From: Bombardia bombarda | Lineage: Eukaryota > Ascomycota > Sordariomycetes > Sordariales > Lasiosphaeriaceae | Assembly: GCA_030512295.1 (NCBI GenBank) | Contig: JAULSR010000005.1 | Span: 2,666,001 to 2,730,000, forward strand | Reading direction: 5' to 3' | DNA: 64,000 nucleotides | In this document: piece by piece, positions 22,722 to 33,717 of the stretch | How the letters are laid out: every line of letters starts with the position of its first letter | Position numbering within the stretch: position 1 is the first letter of the stretch | Made by a program: the position numbers and the translations under genes | The notes under the pieces: generated by a model | Told to the model about the DNA's origin: nothing | Databases searched by the model: none | The model's input: only the letters and a program-made list of their open reading frames with translations

Positions 22722-24986
22722 ATGGCACACACGATGGCTGTAGACCCTGCTTCGTTGAATCTCCCCATTGTGGGCCCTCAGGCTTGCGGAACTAACGACA
22801 CTGTTGTTGATACCGGAGACAAGGAACCACTATCAGACAACAGTCCGGTTGACAGTGATTCAACCGGGGCCGTGGAATTCAAGGAAGGAGGCTATGGCTG
22901 GTAGAGATCCTCTCAATATATACTCCCCTCAAAACTCCACAAATTCTCGGCCTCTCCTTTGCTAACTAAGTCACTGGTAGGGTCGTTGTGCTTTCGGTGT
23001 TTCTCGTCAACGCCCATACATGGGGACTTAACTCGGTAAGTCATATTGCCACATTGCAAACCATGGCGTTGACCAACCGTTTATTTCAGCAAAAACTAAC
23101 TCAGTGGTGACCATCAGGCGTATGCTGTCTTTCTGGCCTACTATCTACGAACGGGTATTATTGCTGGATCGTCCCCAATGGCCTTTGCCTTTGTTGGCGG
23201 CTTGTCCATTTCCATAGGTACGTATACACGTGCGGCTCAGGTGCAGGAATCCATGCTGACATCGACCCAGCACTCCTCATATCTCCTCTGGCTACCCTAT
23301 GTATCGGCCGCTTTGGAACGAATACTACCTTGCGGATAGGTGTAGTGCTTGAGGCGTAAGTACCTGCTTGTCTTGTTTGATCACCTACCTAGATTACTAG
23401 GTATACACATCTGGGTAGTCGGCCAGAGCATCTCTTTGCTATGGTGTAGAAAGAGCGTTTGCTGACCAACACGGTACCTGATCTTTAGCGCATCGTTCAT
23501 TGGTGCTTCCTTTGCTACCCACATCTGGCATCTTCTTCTCAGCCAGGGAATCTGCTTCGGCTTTGGTCTAGGATTTTGCTTCACGGCCACGGTTGGCGTA
23601 GTATCGCAGTGGTTCACCAAGCGACGATCCTTTGCAAACGCTCTCGCGACGGGCGGCTCTGGTTTCGGGGGTCTGATCTACGCGCTGGCAACTAACGCCA
23701 TGATATCTAATCTTGGCCTCGCCTGGGCCTTCCGCATCCTTGCCGTCATATGCTTTGTCGTCAACGGCGCATCCAGTCTGACCATGCGTGACCGAAACCA
23801 CGCCGTCGGTGCTGTTCACGTGGCCTTCCACTTGGCCTTTTTCAAGCAAATCGAGTTTTGGTTTTATCTGGGCTGGGGATTCTTTGCTATCATCAGCTAC
23901 TGTGTCGTCATCTTCTCCTTGACCGACTACGCTCAACTTGTGGGCTTCAGTGCAACTCAGGGATCCCTCGTGGCAGCTATACTTAACCGTAAATGATGGC
24001 CACACTCCTTGCGTCGACAAATCGCCCGCTTTGTATCTCAGCTAATCTGACTTATCGTTCAGTGTCTCAGGGAATTGGCCGGCCCCTTATTGGTTTCCTC
24101 AGCGACAGGATCGGGAGGATAAATGTTGCGGCCCTCAGCACCCTGACTGCCGCTCTTTCGATATTCCTTATATGGATACTTGCTGGGAAGCACTTCCCAG
24201 GGCTGATAGTCTACTCGCTTTTCGGAATGTTTGCAGGCTCCATCTGGCCATGTGTGGTGTGTATTTTCTCCTGCTTATCCCAGACGAATGATATTCAGAG
24301 CAGTTGTCGCGCTCTTGTCAATGAAAGAGAGTAAGCTGACCAGTTTTATTTACCTAGGCACCCGTCGGAGCAGAGGTGGTTGGCATATCCCTCTTGCCTT
24401 CAGGTATGTCTTCTCGAATTTCAACTCTCATGCCTTAAAGAATCATTTCCCAGATTTTAATGATAAGAATAGCACTGTCGATATACTGGGTTGCGTTGGC
24501 TTTCCCAGCTACATTGTAAGTATTGTAGCCACATAGCTGAGACTTTCCTATCGATCTCAGCAATCTATCAAGATCCAACTACTGGTGGTGTGCTAACATT
24601 CCTTTTTACAGTGCTGAAGTTATTGCTTTGCAGCTGAAGACGACGGGAATAAACGGATATATTGATGTTCAGATCTTTGCTGGTGTATTGTTCTTTGTCT
24701 CATTTTGCTCTTGTACGTCATACGCCATCATCCTTGCAGCACTCACGCGGCATATGTATCTTCGCGGTACTGACTCCTTACGAATTTAGTATGGCTGCTG
24801 AGGAGCTGGAAAGTCCAACAACTCGACGCGCTGGGACTGACCAACGAGGAACAAGAAGCCGCCACCCAGAATGCCGATGCCACCAACAGCCTGTCAGCCA
24901 GCCACCAGAAGCGATCAGCCAGTACGCAAGGGCCAGGACTCGTTCGCGCATATGTAGCTGGCATGTTGGCCATGAAGCGTGTCTGA
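22722..24986 (+). CDS. Monocarboxylate-type MFS transporter
   Basis: Ten exons joined in phase: 22722-22900, 22981-23035, 23118-23217, 23271-23355, 23489-23988, 24063-24256, 24358-24403, 24473-24515, 24612-24712, 24790-24986; 499 residues. A polar N-terminus is followed by EGGYGWVVVLSVFLVNAHTW, the MCT-family signature at the first membrane helix ([DE]GG.GW.V). Twelve hydrophobic segments are readable, including SQGICFGFGLGFCFTATVGV, the loop QWFTKRRSFANALATGGSG, and PLIGFLSDRIGRINVAA in the second half. The C-terminus is cytosolic and polar. The family moves monocarboxylates or related small acids by proton symport in the plasma membrane; fungal Mch-type members often have unknown substrates. 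The gene is exceptionally intron-rich for the window. No enzyme gene next to it suggests a substrate. Confidence 0.9.
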
Positions 24987-25134
24987 AGTACGATTTCCAT
25001 TTACTGTATAATATACTAGAGTCTAGTTATCATACGCTTTTGCAGCGTTGGATATTAGCACTACATCCCAAACCACGACTTGCATTTTTCTTCATATCTT
25101 GAGACCTGGCTGTATGTACAACAAGAACTTTCCT

Positions 25135-26294
25135 TCATAGTCGAGTCTGGTCTACGCGAGATAGTTCAATTGCTTTGGCAGCAGCTTCCTCAAAGTCGTC
25201 AAATGCGTGAAGAGGCAGACCACTTTCTGCGATCAGCCTCTGGCCTTCCTCTTCGTTTGTCCCCCTAATGCGTACCACAATTGGTACTCTGGGTGATAGC
25301 TCCTTGAAGGCCAAGATGACACCCCTAGCGATCATGTCTCCAAGGGTGAGCCCTCCAAAGATATTGACAAAGATGACGCGGACCCTTGAGTCACGCAATA
25401 TCAATCCAAAACTCTCCTTGACCGTCTCACTGGTAGCTTTGCCTCCCGTGTCCAGGAAGTTAGCCGCCTTACCACCGGCCTGTTCGAGCGCGTCGACAGT
25501 GTTCATGGCCAGCCCGGCTCCATTGACGAGCGTGCCGATCGTGCCGTCGCCTGCCAACTTGATGTACACGATGCCGCTTTTCTTAGCGACAGCAAGCTCG
25601 GGGTCATCTTGTGCGGATGCATCTCGTAGCTCCTGGAGATGGCCCTGCCGCCCACCGCTTGAGAATGCTGCGTCGTCGAAGCCGAAGCGGGCACCCACCA
25701 CCTTGATCTCACCCAGGCGCTCTACCACGTGTGTCGCAAGCAGAAACGCTTCATTCCTGTAGAAGATGTCGACCAGGCCTCTGATGACGCGGCGAAGCGA
25801 GTCGACGGCGCTTCCTTTATTGCTGAGCCTCAGGTGGCTTGCGATGCGCTCGACAGCAAGCTCATCTGGACCACCACGCCGGAAGTCAAAGGGAAACTTC
25901 TTGGCATCCTGGGTTGTTGACGATTGTTCAATGGCGGGTGCTGCCACTGGTGCCGCAATGATGCAGGGGGATCGCGCCGAGCGATCGATGGAAATGGCCA
26001 GCAGACGTCGTTCGCCGTGGCCAGAGTAAGCGCCGCAGTTGATTTGGCCTGCGGCACGGAGCATATCCATGCACTTGTCCTCGGAGAGGTAGATTTGGCG
26101 TCGTTGCTGGTGACCAACGCCTGCCGATGCCGATGCTGATGCCGATGCCGATGGTGTTGCAGCAGCAAGAGCAGCAGCAGCACCCAGAGAAGGCGTCCCG
26201 GTGCGTTGCGGACGTCTGCCCCCACGGGGGGCCATGTGAAACGGACGACGTTGGGTGGTAGTTGTTGTTGTTGAACGGACGCCGAATGATGATC

Positions 26295-26328
<34 letters not shown>

Positions 26329-27757
26329 GCTCTTCACCGTCTGGCTCACCAAGGTGGTCTCGCCCGCCGCCACCAGTCTTGCCCTCAAGGCGGCGCCAAA
26401 CTTGGCCGGATGGTTGATCATGGTGACGCCGGCGTTCTTGAGCGCGGCGATCTTGGCGTTTGCATCCGGCTCCCCCACGGCGGTGAAGGCGCCGGCGTGG
26501 CCCATGATGTGGCCGCGGGCCTCGTCCGCCCCAGCTACAAGACCGACGATGGGCCTGGCATTTTTTGAAGTCAGTTAGTTAGCCTTCTTTAAACAAGGTA
26601 GTGAGAATGAGGGTCACTTGGTTGGTGTTGGCTGGCTTTTTGTTTACTTTGGCAAGCTTGTCCGAGAATGGTACTCGTTGATCCAGGACGCTGCATCCAT
26701 CTCGCCCGACCCGCCGATCTCGCCTATAAGGGCGATGGCAGCTGTGTCTGGGTCAGATTCCAAGACGCTCAAGGCTTCTCGCAGGTCTGTTCCGGGGACA
26801 ATATCACCGCCCACGCCTATGCACAGGCTCTGGCCAAGGCCTGCTCTCGTGGTTGAAGCGACCGCTTTGGTATTATTAGCACTTGATGCATGTCTGGATT
26901 GGCTGATGGCTCGGGGGTGGCTCGGGGCGGAAAGGAGGCGATACTTTCATAGCTCAGGGTCCCTGATTTTGCGATGATTCCAATGCTGCCGGGAGAGAAG
27001 CACGGCAGTGGCTGGAAACCTGTAGCAATACGCCATTTGCATCAGTCATGGTCACAAGCTCAGGTGAAGTTGTATTCTGGTAAACAAACCTATTCGGCAT
27101 CTGCCCACGGCAGAGATGATGCCTGGTGAGTTGGCACCAACGAGCCTGGACGTGGACTGCGTCTTCAGAATTGACATGATCTTTTATGTGTCAGAGGAAG
27201 TACAGAGTATTAGAAAGGGGGTGCTTACTCGGAGCATATCATGGAGAGGAATGTGCTCAGCGACGGCGACTATGAGGGGCACCTCGGCCTCGATGGCCTC
27301 TTCGATGGCTGCCACAGCCTGATGGGCAGCCACGTAAATGCCGGTAGCATCGGGCTTCAGCAGCTCCATTGCCCGACGTACAGTGGGAAGGATGGGAAGG
27401 CCGAGATGCTCCCCAGTCCGGCCCGGGGTCACGCCTCCTACAATCTTGGTGCCCCACGCCATCGAGTCCCGGGCATTCGCAGTGGCCTGGATCCCATGGC
27501 AACGACGACAATGGCGATCAGCACACGCGTGGTGTATGGGGTTTTCAGCCACAAGAGGAGAGGGGGGGTGGGAGGGTGGGCTGTTGCCGAACCTGCTTGC
27601 CCGTGAATCCCTGGAAGATAACACGCGTATGACTTCCAATTCGAAGGTTGGGGAGAGTATCGGCATAGCTGTAGCTGCGCACGCTTGACGTCGTCGACAA
27701 TGCTCGCAACCATGTCCGCAACGGACGAGTGGTCTCGAGATGCACAGATGAAGGCAT
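25135..27757 (-). CDS. Succinyl-CoA ligase-like alpha-beta fusion
   Basis: Six exons: 27593-27757, 27229-27486, 27090-27180, 26945-27019, 26648-26864, 25135-26554; 741 residues. The start MPSSVHLETTRPLRTWLRAL is a mitochondrial-type presequence. Residues 40-350 are a full alpha subunit: RIGSHTRVIFQGFTGKQATA, WGTKIVGGVTPGR, IPLIVAVAEHIPLHDM, SGTLSYETVASTT, LIGEIGGSGEMDAASW, and GHAGAF with the phospho-accepting His. A linker (about 350-420) has poly-Asn, poly-Thr, Arg-rich QRRPFHMAPRGGRRPQR and Ser-Ala repeats. The C-terminal beta-like part (about 422-741) has ERRLLAISIDRS, the domain swap GNGAGLAMNT-type segment (VNGAGLAMNTVDALE), GGKAANFLDTGGKA and VNIFGGLTLGDMIA. The N-lobe of ATP-grasp, including the usual VLAGGRGKG-type loop, is missing. 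Related fusion proteins are known in fungi; whether this one makes succinyl-CoA is unproven. Intron 1 uses a GTTCGG donor. Confidence 0.87.
26293..26330 (+). repeat. Trinucleotide (GTT)n coding for poly-Asn
   Basis: About eleven GTT units on + (AAC on the coding - strand) encode the poly-Asn run in the linker of the fused succinyl-CoA ligase-like gene. Likely length-polymorphic. Confidence 0.85.
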
Positions 27758-28092
27758 TTTGACCGCTTTTCAGAGTTGGGAGGTGTTGCATTACCTAGCA
27801 GATAGATACTCTGATGGACATGGACACACTCGGGTACGGAAATAACGGCCGCATCGCAACAGCTGGCTAAGTCGGGTTCTCTCTTCCAGGTGATAGGTGT
27901 AGCAGATTCTAGGAGCCTTTGTAATGGTGCTTGCTTCATTCAATAGGTTGGCGTGTGACTGGCGTGTGCCCCATGTGGGCACGCTTCCTTTCTTGCCTCA
28001 GTGCCTGCATGTCCCAGATCCGACACCAGCCAAGGTCCAAGGTCCTCCAGCTTGTTGGCTACATAGTAGACGTAGTGTGCCATTCATGCACA
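27758..28092. other. Short intergenic, promoter of the fusion gene
   Basis: About 335 nt between the fusion gene start and the COX19 stop, both on the minus strand. No gene; it should contain the fusion gene promoter and COX19 3' UTR. Confidence 0.55.
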
Positions 28093-28629
28093 TCACCAGT
28101 GCAGTTCCCCCTTCACCCCTTTCTTGCCATCGTCATCCTGCTTGGCTATTGCATCCTCCTTAAACCCCAGGTTTTTGAAGTCGTCCTTGGCCATCAAGTT
28201 GCTGTGTGGCGTTGGCGAGTTAGCCAGCCCCAGCCCCAGCCCCAGAGGGATGCACCGAAAGTGCTTGCTCACCGTTCCATCCGACAAGACAGGTACGACT
28301 TGGCCAGCATCCGACATGTGTCTTCGTTTACGCCTTTTACCTTCTTGATGCAGCCAAGGTAGCTCATCATGACTTCCTTGCACTCGCCTGTACACGCATA
28401 GTGTGAGAAAATGGATATTGAAACTGCAAGTTCAATTACAATTGGGCCTGGGCATCCGTCTCACCATCGTGGTCAAGAGGAAAGCTCCCCCTCTGAGGAC
28501 TTTATATAGTCATGTCGGGTTAGTAGTAGGACTTGGTTCGTCTATTCTGGTTTGCGGGGAGATATATGTCATGACTTACGGGGTCGGTTTCGTGGTCGGT
28601 AGAGTCCCCGGGCTTCCAAAGGTGCTCAT
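28093..28629 (-). CDS. COX19: COX19, twin-Cx9C copper assembly factor
   Basis: Four exons: 28580-28629, 28465-28499 (35 nt), 28273-28387, 28093-28201; 102 residues. The text TPPQRGSFPLDHDGECKEVM is nearly identical in layout to yeast Cox19 (TPPERGSFPLDHDGEC). The coiled-coil-helix pair has Cys at C-x9-C twice (ECKEVMMSYLGC and CRMLAKSYLSC), followed by RMERNLMAKDDFKNLGF and an acidic/basic tail. Cox19 works in the mitochondrial intermembrane space and cytosol, interacting with Cox11 in copper delivery to cytochrome c oxidase. Divergent from DNM1 with about 1.0 kb between the two starts. Assignment is essentially certain despite the short exons, because all phases agree. Confidence 0.96.
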
Positions 28630-29665
28630 AATGGGATGTGCAGAGGCGTGAAAGGCTCAAGTGTCGATGCCAGTGGAGAATTTGGTCTGGACTTAGTATC
28701 CGTAAGTAAGGTGCATGTACATATGAAGTACCTTCCTTGCCAGGCGAATGAAACGGATCACCGATCCGATGGGCTTTATCGCTGTGAGGCGGCTCACCTA
28801 AATTAACAGTGGAAGGGGCCCTGTCCATAAAATTTGCTTCTGGTTTTTTTCTTCTAATTCTTCTTCAGTCGTCTCTTTCCACAGCAGGTACTGCAATCAA
28901 GAATTATTACGAGTGCTATGTGAAACTAGACTTCCCTGGGTTTGAGGCGAGCCAGGTCGGTCCAGTACCGTGGTATCGAGAGTCAGTCCAGGGTTCCAGG
29001 TTGGCTGTTAGCCTGAGCGGGGGGGCGCCACCGGGCTGTTCGCCGGCTGCCAGCCCTTCACTGCCAGCCCTGGGACCCATCGACGCGCCTGGCGGGGAGG
29101 GAGCTGCCTGCATAAAGACTTGGAAATTGGGTCGATGCGCGATTGCGTCCACATTCACGGCAAATCCTCAGCGGCCAGGTCTCCAATCGCCCCAGTTTAG
29201 TTTTTTGGCATCCACCGGTACTGAAGTATGAACTGAGGGCATTCCTCAGTCCTCACCTCACCTCCGTCTTTTCCAGCTTGTCGCCAAGCTGCCCCCAGAG
29301 ACAAGCCGACAATCCTTGATTTTAAACTTTTGACCACGCGCTTGCTGGTGACGAACTACATCATCCGCCACGCCCGCTCCCGTCGCCCACCCGACACCCA
29401 CCCCTTCGACCCATCCCACACACACATCATATCCCCCGTCCCGGCAGCCCGTTGTCTACCGCCCTCGAACTCGTAGCCTTGCCCGTGCTAAGATTGAACC
29501 CTCAACTACTTGTCTCGGTCCCTTGCCCGGCTGCTCTTGACAGCGCCCTCCGCAGGCCGACTGGTTCGGACAGTTTGAAGTATCCACCACTGGACGTCGA
29601 CACGACCTTGGCTCGCGCCCTCGATCTCGCCCTCGCTCTCAACATCGCCCCGTACGACCGTCGTC
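28630..29665. other. Divergent promoter region, COX19 / DNM1
   Basis: About 1 kb, no gene. A C/T-rich stretch (29250-29660) precedes the DNM1 ATG and is probably its promoter and leader. Confidence 0.6.
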
Positions 29666-32287
29666 ATGGCTGCACTCGGTGACGATCTGCTGTCGACAGT
29701 GAACAAGTTGCAGGACCTGGTCTTCAACACCATCGGCAACGACTCCCTGGATCTCCCCCAAATCGTATGTGTCATTAACGGGCCTTGTAGCCCCATATAC
29801 AAGCGCTAACATTCTTGTTCGCATCCTTTAGGTTGTTGTCGGCTCGCAATCTGCCGGCAAGTCCTCCGTGCTCGAGAACATCGTTGGACGGGATTTCCTC
29901 CCACGCGGCAGCGGCATTGTGACCCGGAGGCCGCTCATCCTACAGCTCATCAATGTCCCCGAGGATGACTCCGAAGATGTCCTGCATCCCAACTATAGAA
30001 ACCCTACCCAAGCCTCCCACAACGAGTGGGCAGAGTTCCACCACATCCCCAACCGACGATTCAACGACTTTGGCGACGTCAAGCGCGAAATCGAGAACGA
30101 GACCTCGAGAATTGCCGGCAACAATAAGGGCATCAACCGTCACCCCATCAACTTGAAAATCTACTCTCCCCATGTCCTGAACCTGACCCTGGTTGACTTG
30201 CCAGGGCTTACCAAGGTGAGTCGCAAAGCCTGGTCTTACCTTGGCCGCTATGCCTTGTCCTGTGTTTTGTGCACGCCTAACGCCCTTATTCTGTAGGTGC
30301 CCATCGGAGACCAACCGACCGACATTGAGAAGCAGACGAGAAATCTTATCTCGGAGTATATCGCAAAGCCCAACAGTATTGTCCTCGCTGTATCACCGGC
30401 GAATGTCGACATCGTCAACTCCGAGGCTCTCAAGCTCGCCAGGCATGTGGATCCCCTGGGAAGGAGGACGATTGGTGTTCTCACAAAGGTTGATTTGATG
30501 GACCATGGTACAAACGCCCTCGACATACTGTCTGGGCGTGTCTACCCTTTGAAGCTGGGCTGGATCGGTGTTGTCAACCGATCGCAGCAAGATATCCAGG
30601 GGAACAAGCCCATGGACGAGGCGCTGAAGTCGGAGGCCGAGTTCTTCAGACACCACCCCGCCTACAGAAATATTGCAACCCGTTGTGGCACGCAGTTCCT
30701 GGCTAGGACGCTGAACACAACCCTGATGGCACATATCCGGGATCGGCTGCCCGACATCAAGGCCCGGCTCAATACCCTGATGGGGCAAACCCAGCAGGAA
30801 CTCGCCAGCTACGGAGATATGCACTTCAGCGGCAAGGAGCATCGAGGCTCGCTTATTCTGCAGCTCATGACCCGATTCGCAACGTCCTTCATATCATCCA
30901 TTGACGGTACCTCTACAGAAATCTCTACCAAGGAGCTTTGCGGCGGTGCTCGGATTTATTACATCTTCAACTCTGTCTTCGGAAGCTCGCTAGAATCGAT
31001 TGACCCTACCTCCAACCTCTCCGCCCTGGATATCCGAACGGCGATTCGTAACTCCACAGGCCCACGACCTAGCCTTTTCGTCCCTGAAATGGCCTTTGAC
31101 CTCCTCGTCAAGCCACAGATCAAGCTTCTTGAAATTCCCAGCCAGCGCTGTGTCGAGTTAGTGTACGAGGAGCTCATCAAGATATGCCACACGTGCGGGT
31201 CTACCGAGCATTCGCGATTTCCAAGGCTACAGGCGAAGCTGATTGAGGTGGTATCGGACCTCCTTAGGGAACGACTTGGTCCGGCCTCGAACTATGTCGA
31301 GTCCCTGATATCCATTCAGCGGGCGTATATCAATACTAACCACCCCAACTTCCTTGGCGCTGCCGCAGCCATGAGCCACGTTGTCAGCAATAAGCAGGAC
31401 CGGGAGAGGAAACGCCTGCTCCAAGAAGAGCGCGAGCGACGCGAACGGAGACGAATGAAGGAGCTTGGCACCAATGGCACTGATACTCCGGCCGAGGAAG
31501 AAGAGGAAGGCACGGCTACGGAGAGGGTGGATAATATCGTAGTACGGAAAGCTGCCGGAAAGGGGGTGCGAAGTCTCTCGCCAGCCGTCCGCGAAAATGG
31601 CAGCGGCGGCATTGCAGCGGCTCTAAACGGGGCGCGTTCTGCTTCGCCTCCTCGGCCTAATGGACCGGCGATCGGCGGCGCAAAGGACTCGTTCTTGACA
31701 TATTTCTTCGGAAAGGATGGGGCACTCGTGCCTGGACCCAATCATGCCCACAACGCTAATATCGGCCGCCACGTTAGTCAGTCCTCGGAGCCTACATTTA
31801 GCCAAAGCATGAGGCGGCCGGAAGAGAAGACAGTGCGGTCTCCTATTCAAACGATGCGGCCTGACGATGAACTGGATTTCATCAAGCCCCCCAAGGGAAT
31901 TGACTTTGTAAGATTTCCGTCGTATTGCACTGATTAATACAGTGATGGAACCCAATCTAACCTATGGACTTGCAGGGCAGCAATGGCGAACCAGCCATGA
32001 CAGACCGCGAGGCGATGGAGACGGAGCTAATCCGGGCATTGATCAGCTCATACTTTAATATCGTGCGGGAGAGCATCGCAGATCAGGTGCCAAAAGCTAT
32101 TATGCACCTCCTTGTCAACCACTGCAAGGATGTTGTGCAGAATCGGCTGGTGAGCGAGCTGTACAAAGAGACTATGTTTGAAGACCTGCTGTACGAAGAC
32201 GATGGCGTCAAGAAGGAGCGGGAGAAGTGCGAGAAGCTGCTACAGACGTATCGCGAGGCAGCCAAGATCATCAGCGAGGTCATATAG
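29666..32287 (+). CDS. DNM1: Mitochondrial fission dynamin-related GTPase Dnm1
   Basis: Four exons: 29666-29764, 29832-30215, 30297-31907, 31976-32287; 801 residues (yeast Dnm1 757). The GTPase domain shows GSQSAGKSSVLENIVGRDFL (P-loop), the switch region Thr in RGSGIVTRRPL, DLPGLTK, and LTKVDLMD. Middle/stalk segments (SGKEHRGSLILQLMTRFAT, IRTAIRNSTGPRPSLFVPEM) follow. A low-complexity insert B takes residues about 560-690, and the C-terminal GTPase effector domain (ETELIRALISSYFNIVRESI, DQVPKAIMHLLVN) is intact. The order and the HYDRFPRL-type element (EHSRFPRLQAKLIEVVSDLL) identify the Dnm1/Drp1 class rather than Vps1. It assembles on mitochondria and peroxisomes and drives membrane scission. 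Introns 1 and 2 cut right after QI and at DLPGLTK. Confidence 0.97.
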
Positions 32288-33717
32288 ACGGCCGGTGCTC
32301 TCAGTTTAGACGGACGCGCGATGTATCAGGCCTGAGCTATTGTACGCGCATGTGTATTATGGGCTCGGTCATGATGAGAGAAGAGGGACGTCGTGTATGT
32401 TGGAGTTATCGTCCCTGATTTTTGCAAGGACTCGCTTACACAAGGCCTACTTTTACAAGTGTAGATGATACAAGTCGGCCCCGGGAGTAATCGGCGCTCT
32501 TGAAAGATGGCGGAGAGCCTGGATGCTGGATGCTGGATGGCGGCTTCATACATGGTGGCGACCAGACAAATCTCGGCCCGATCACCGTTATTATTATATA
32601 CACTGACGGGACGTGTTGTACATATTATTGTAGAATCATACTGCTCCTTTACTGGGTACTTATTATCTTGAATTACCAAACTTTAGCACACGTCTTTACC
32701 TTTACGATCCATATTTCATTCATCCAAGTCCAGAAGTGGCAGGTATTATTAATTGACCAAGATATTGAACAACCCGTGGAAACAACCACTGCAATCTGGC
32801 AAGGTTCCAATGTTTAGAACCTAGATACCTAGGTCGGTTACAAAGTGGGCGTTTCTCATTCCTGAAACATTTTGCTCATTTGCTTATATAAGCGGGGAAA
32901 ACAAGGTTACGTAGCGCGTAGCCCTTTTCTTTTCGTATCAGTTAGGTATCTAGGTAGGATAAAGTACCTACCTAGGTAGATAAGGTACGGATACTGAAGT
33001 ACAAGCACTGTTCTGTCCTAGTACTCGCGTCCGTGCCGTCGGACACCTCCAGGGCTCCATGTGATTGCCGACGTACCGACGTACCGACGCGCCACGCACG
33101 TCTCCATTCCATTCGACCTTTCAACATCTTCCTCCCGCGTCAAACTCCAGCACACGGTAGAGCTGTCACGACATTCTCATCCAGGGACCCCATCAATTAT
33201 TTCGACCGCCTCCTCTGCCACCTGCCTCCGCGCACACCACACGACGCTGACCTGAACCCCCAAAGAACTGAGCAATCAATCCAATCCAATCTCCAACCAA
33301 TCCCTTGCCGTTCGTCCCAATACCGCCCCGATTGAGAAGAGGAGGGCGTCCTTTGTAACCAAAGGAAAGAACAAGCAAAATATCCTGCCTCCTCCTCCCC
33401 GTGCCCCATTCTCACAAAATATACAAGATGCCAGGCTGTCGGCTGCATAGAACCAATTGGTAGAGCACACAGTTCAAACATCGGCGGGCTTTTGGCTTGG
33501 CCTTGTATCCTTTCTGGCACAGAGCTCTCTTATCACTGGCAACGAACCTTGTTCAATGGTCGTTGTCTGGTATCTCCCTTCGCTTGACAAGTGTTATTCG
33601 GCCGTTTCTCCTAGCACATTTGTTGCTGCCTTATCGGCAAGTTACTTTGCAGCAAAGCTTCCTCTTTTCTCTTCTAGACTGCTATATTGAAGAACGATAC
33701 AGGCTCGCGTCTTCTTC
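32288..33717. other. Intergenic, DNM1 3' end to F-box gene
   Basis: About 1.4 kb, no gene. TACCTAGGTA at 32969-32978 with related words around 32826 and 32945. The stretch 33030-33340 is C-rich like a promoter/leader. A tRNA-like GGTAGAGCA at about 33460 is not a tRNA. Confidence 0.55.

Noticed and set aside
33445..33495. tRNA-like A-box (AATTGGTAGAGCAC followed by AGTTCAAAC)
   Set aside because: The A- and B-box-like words are only about 5-10 nt apart, and no acceptor stem or anticodon arm can be folded.
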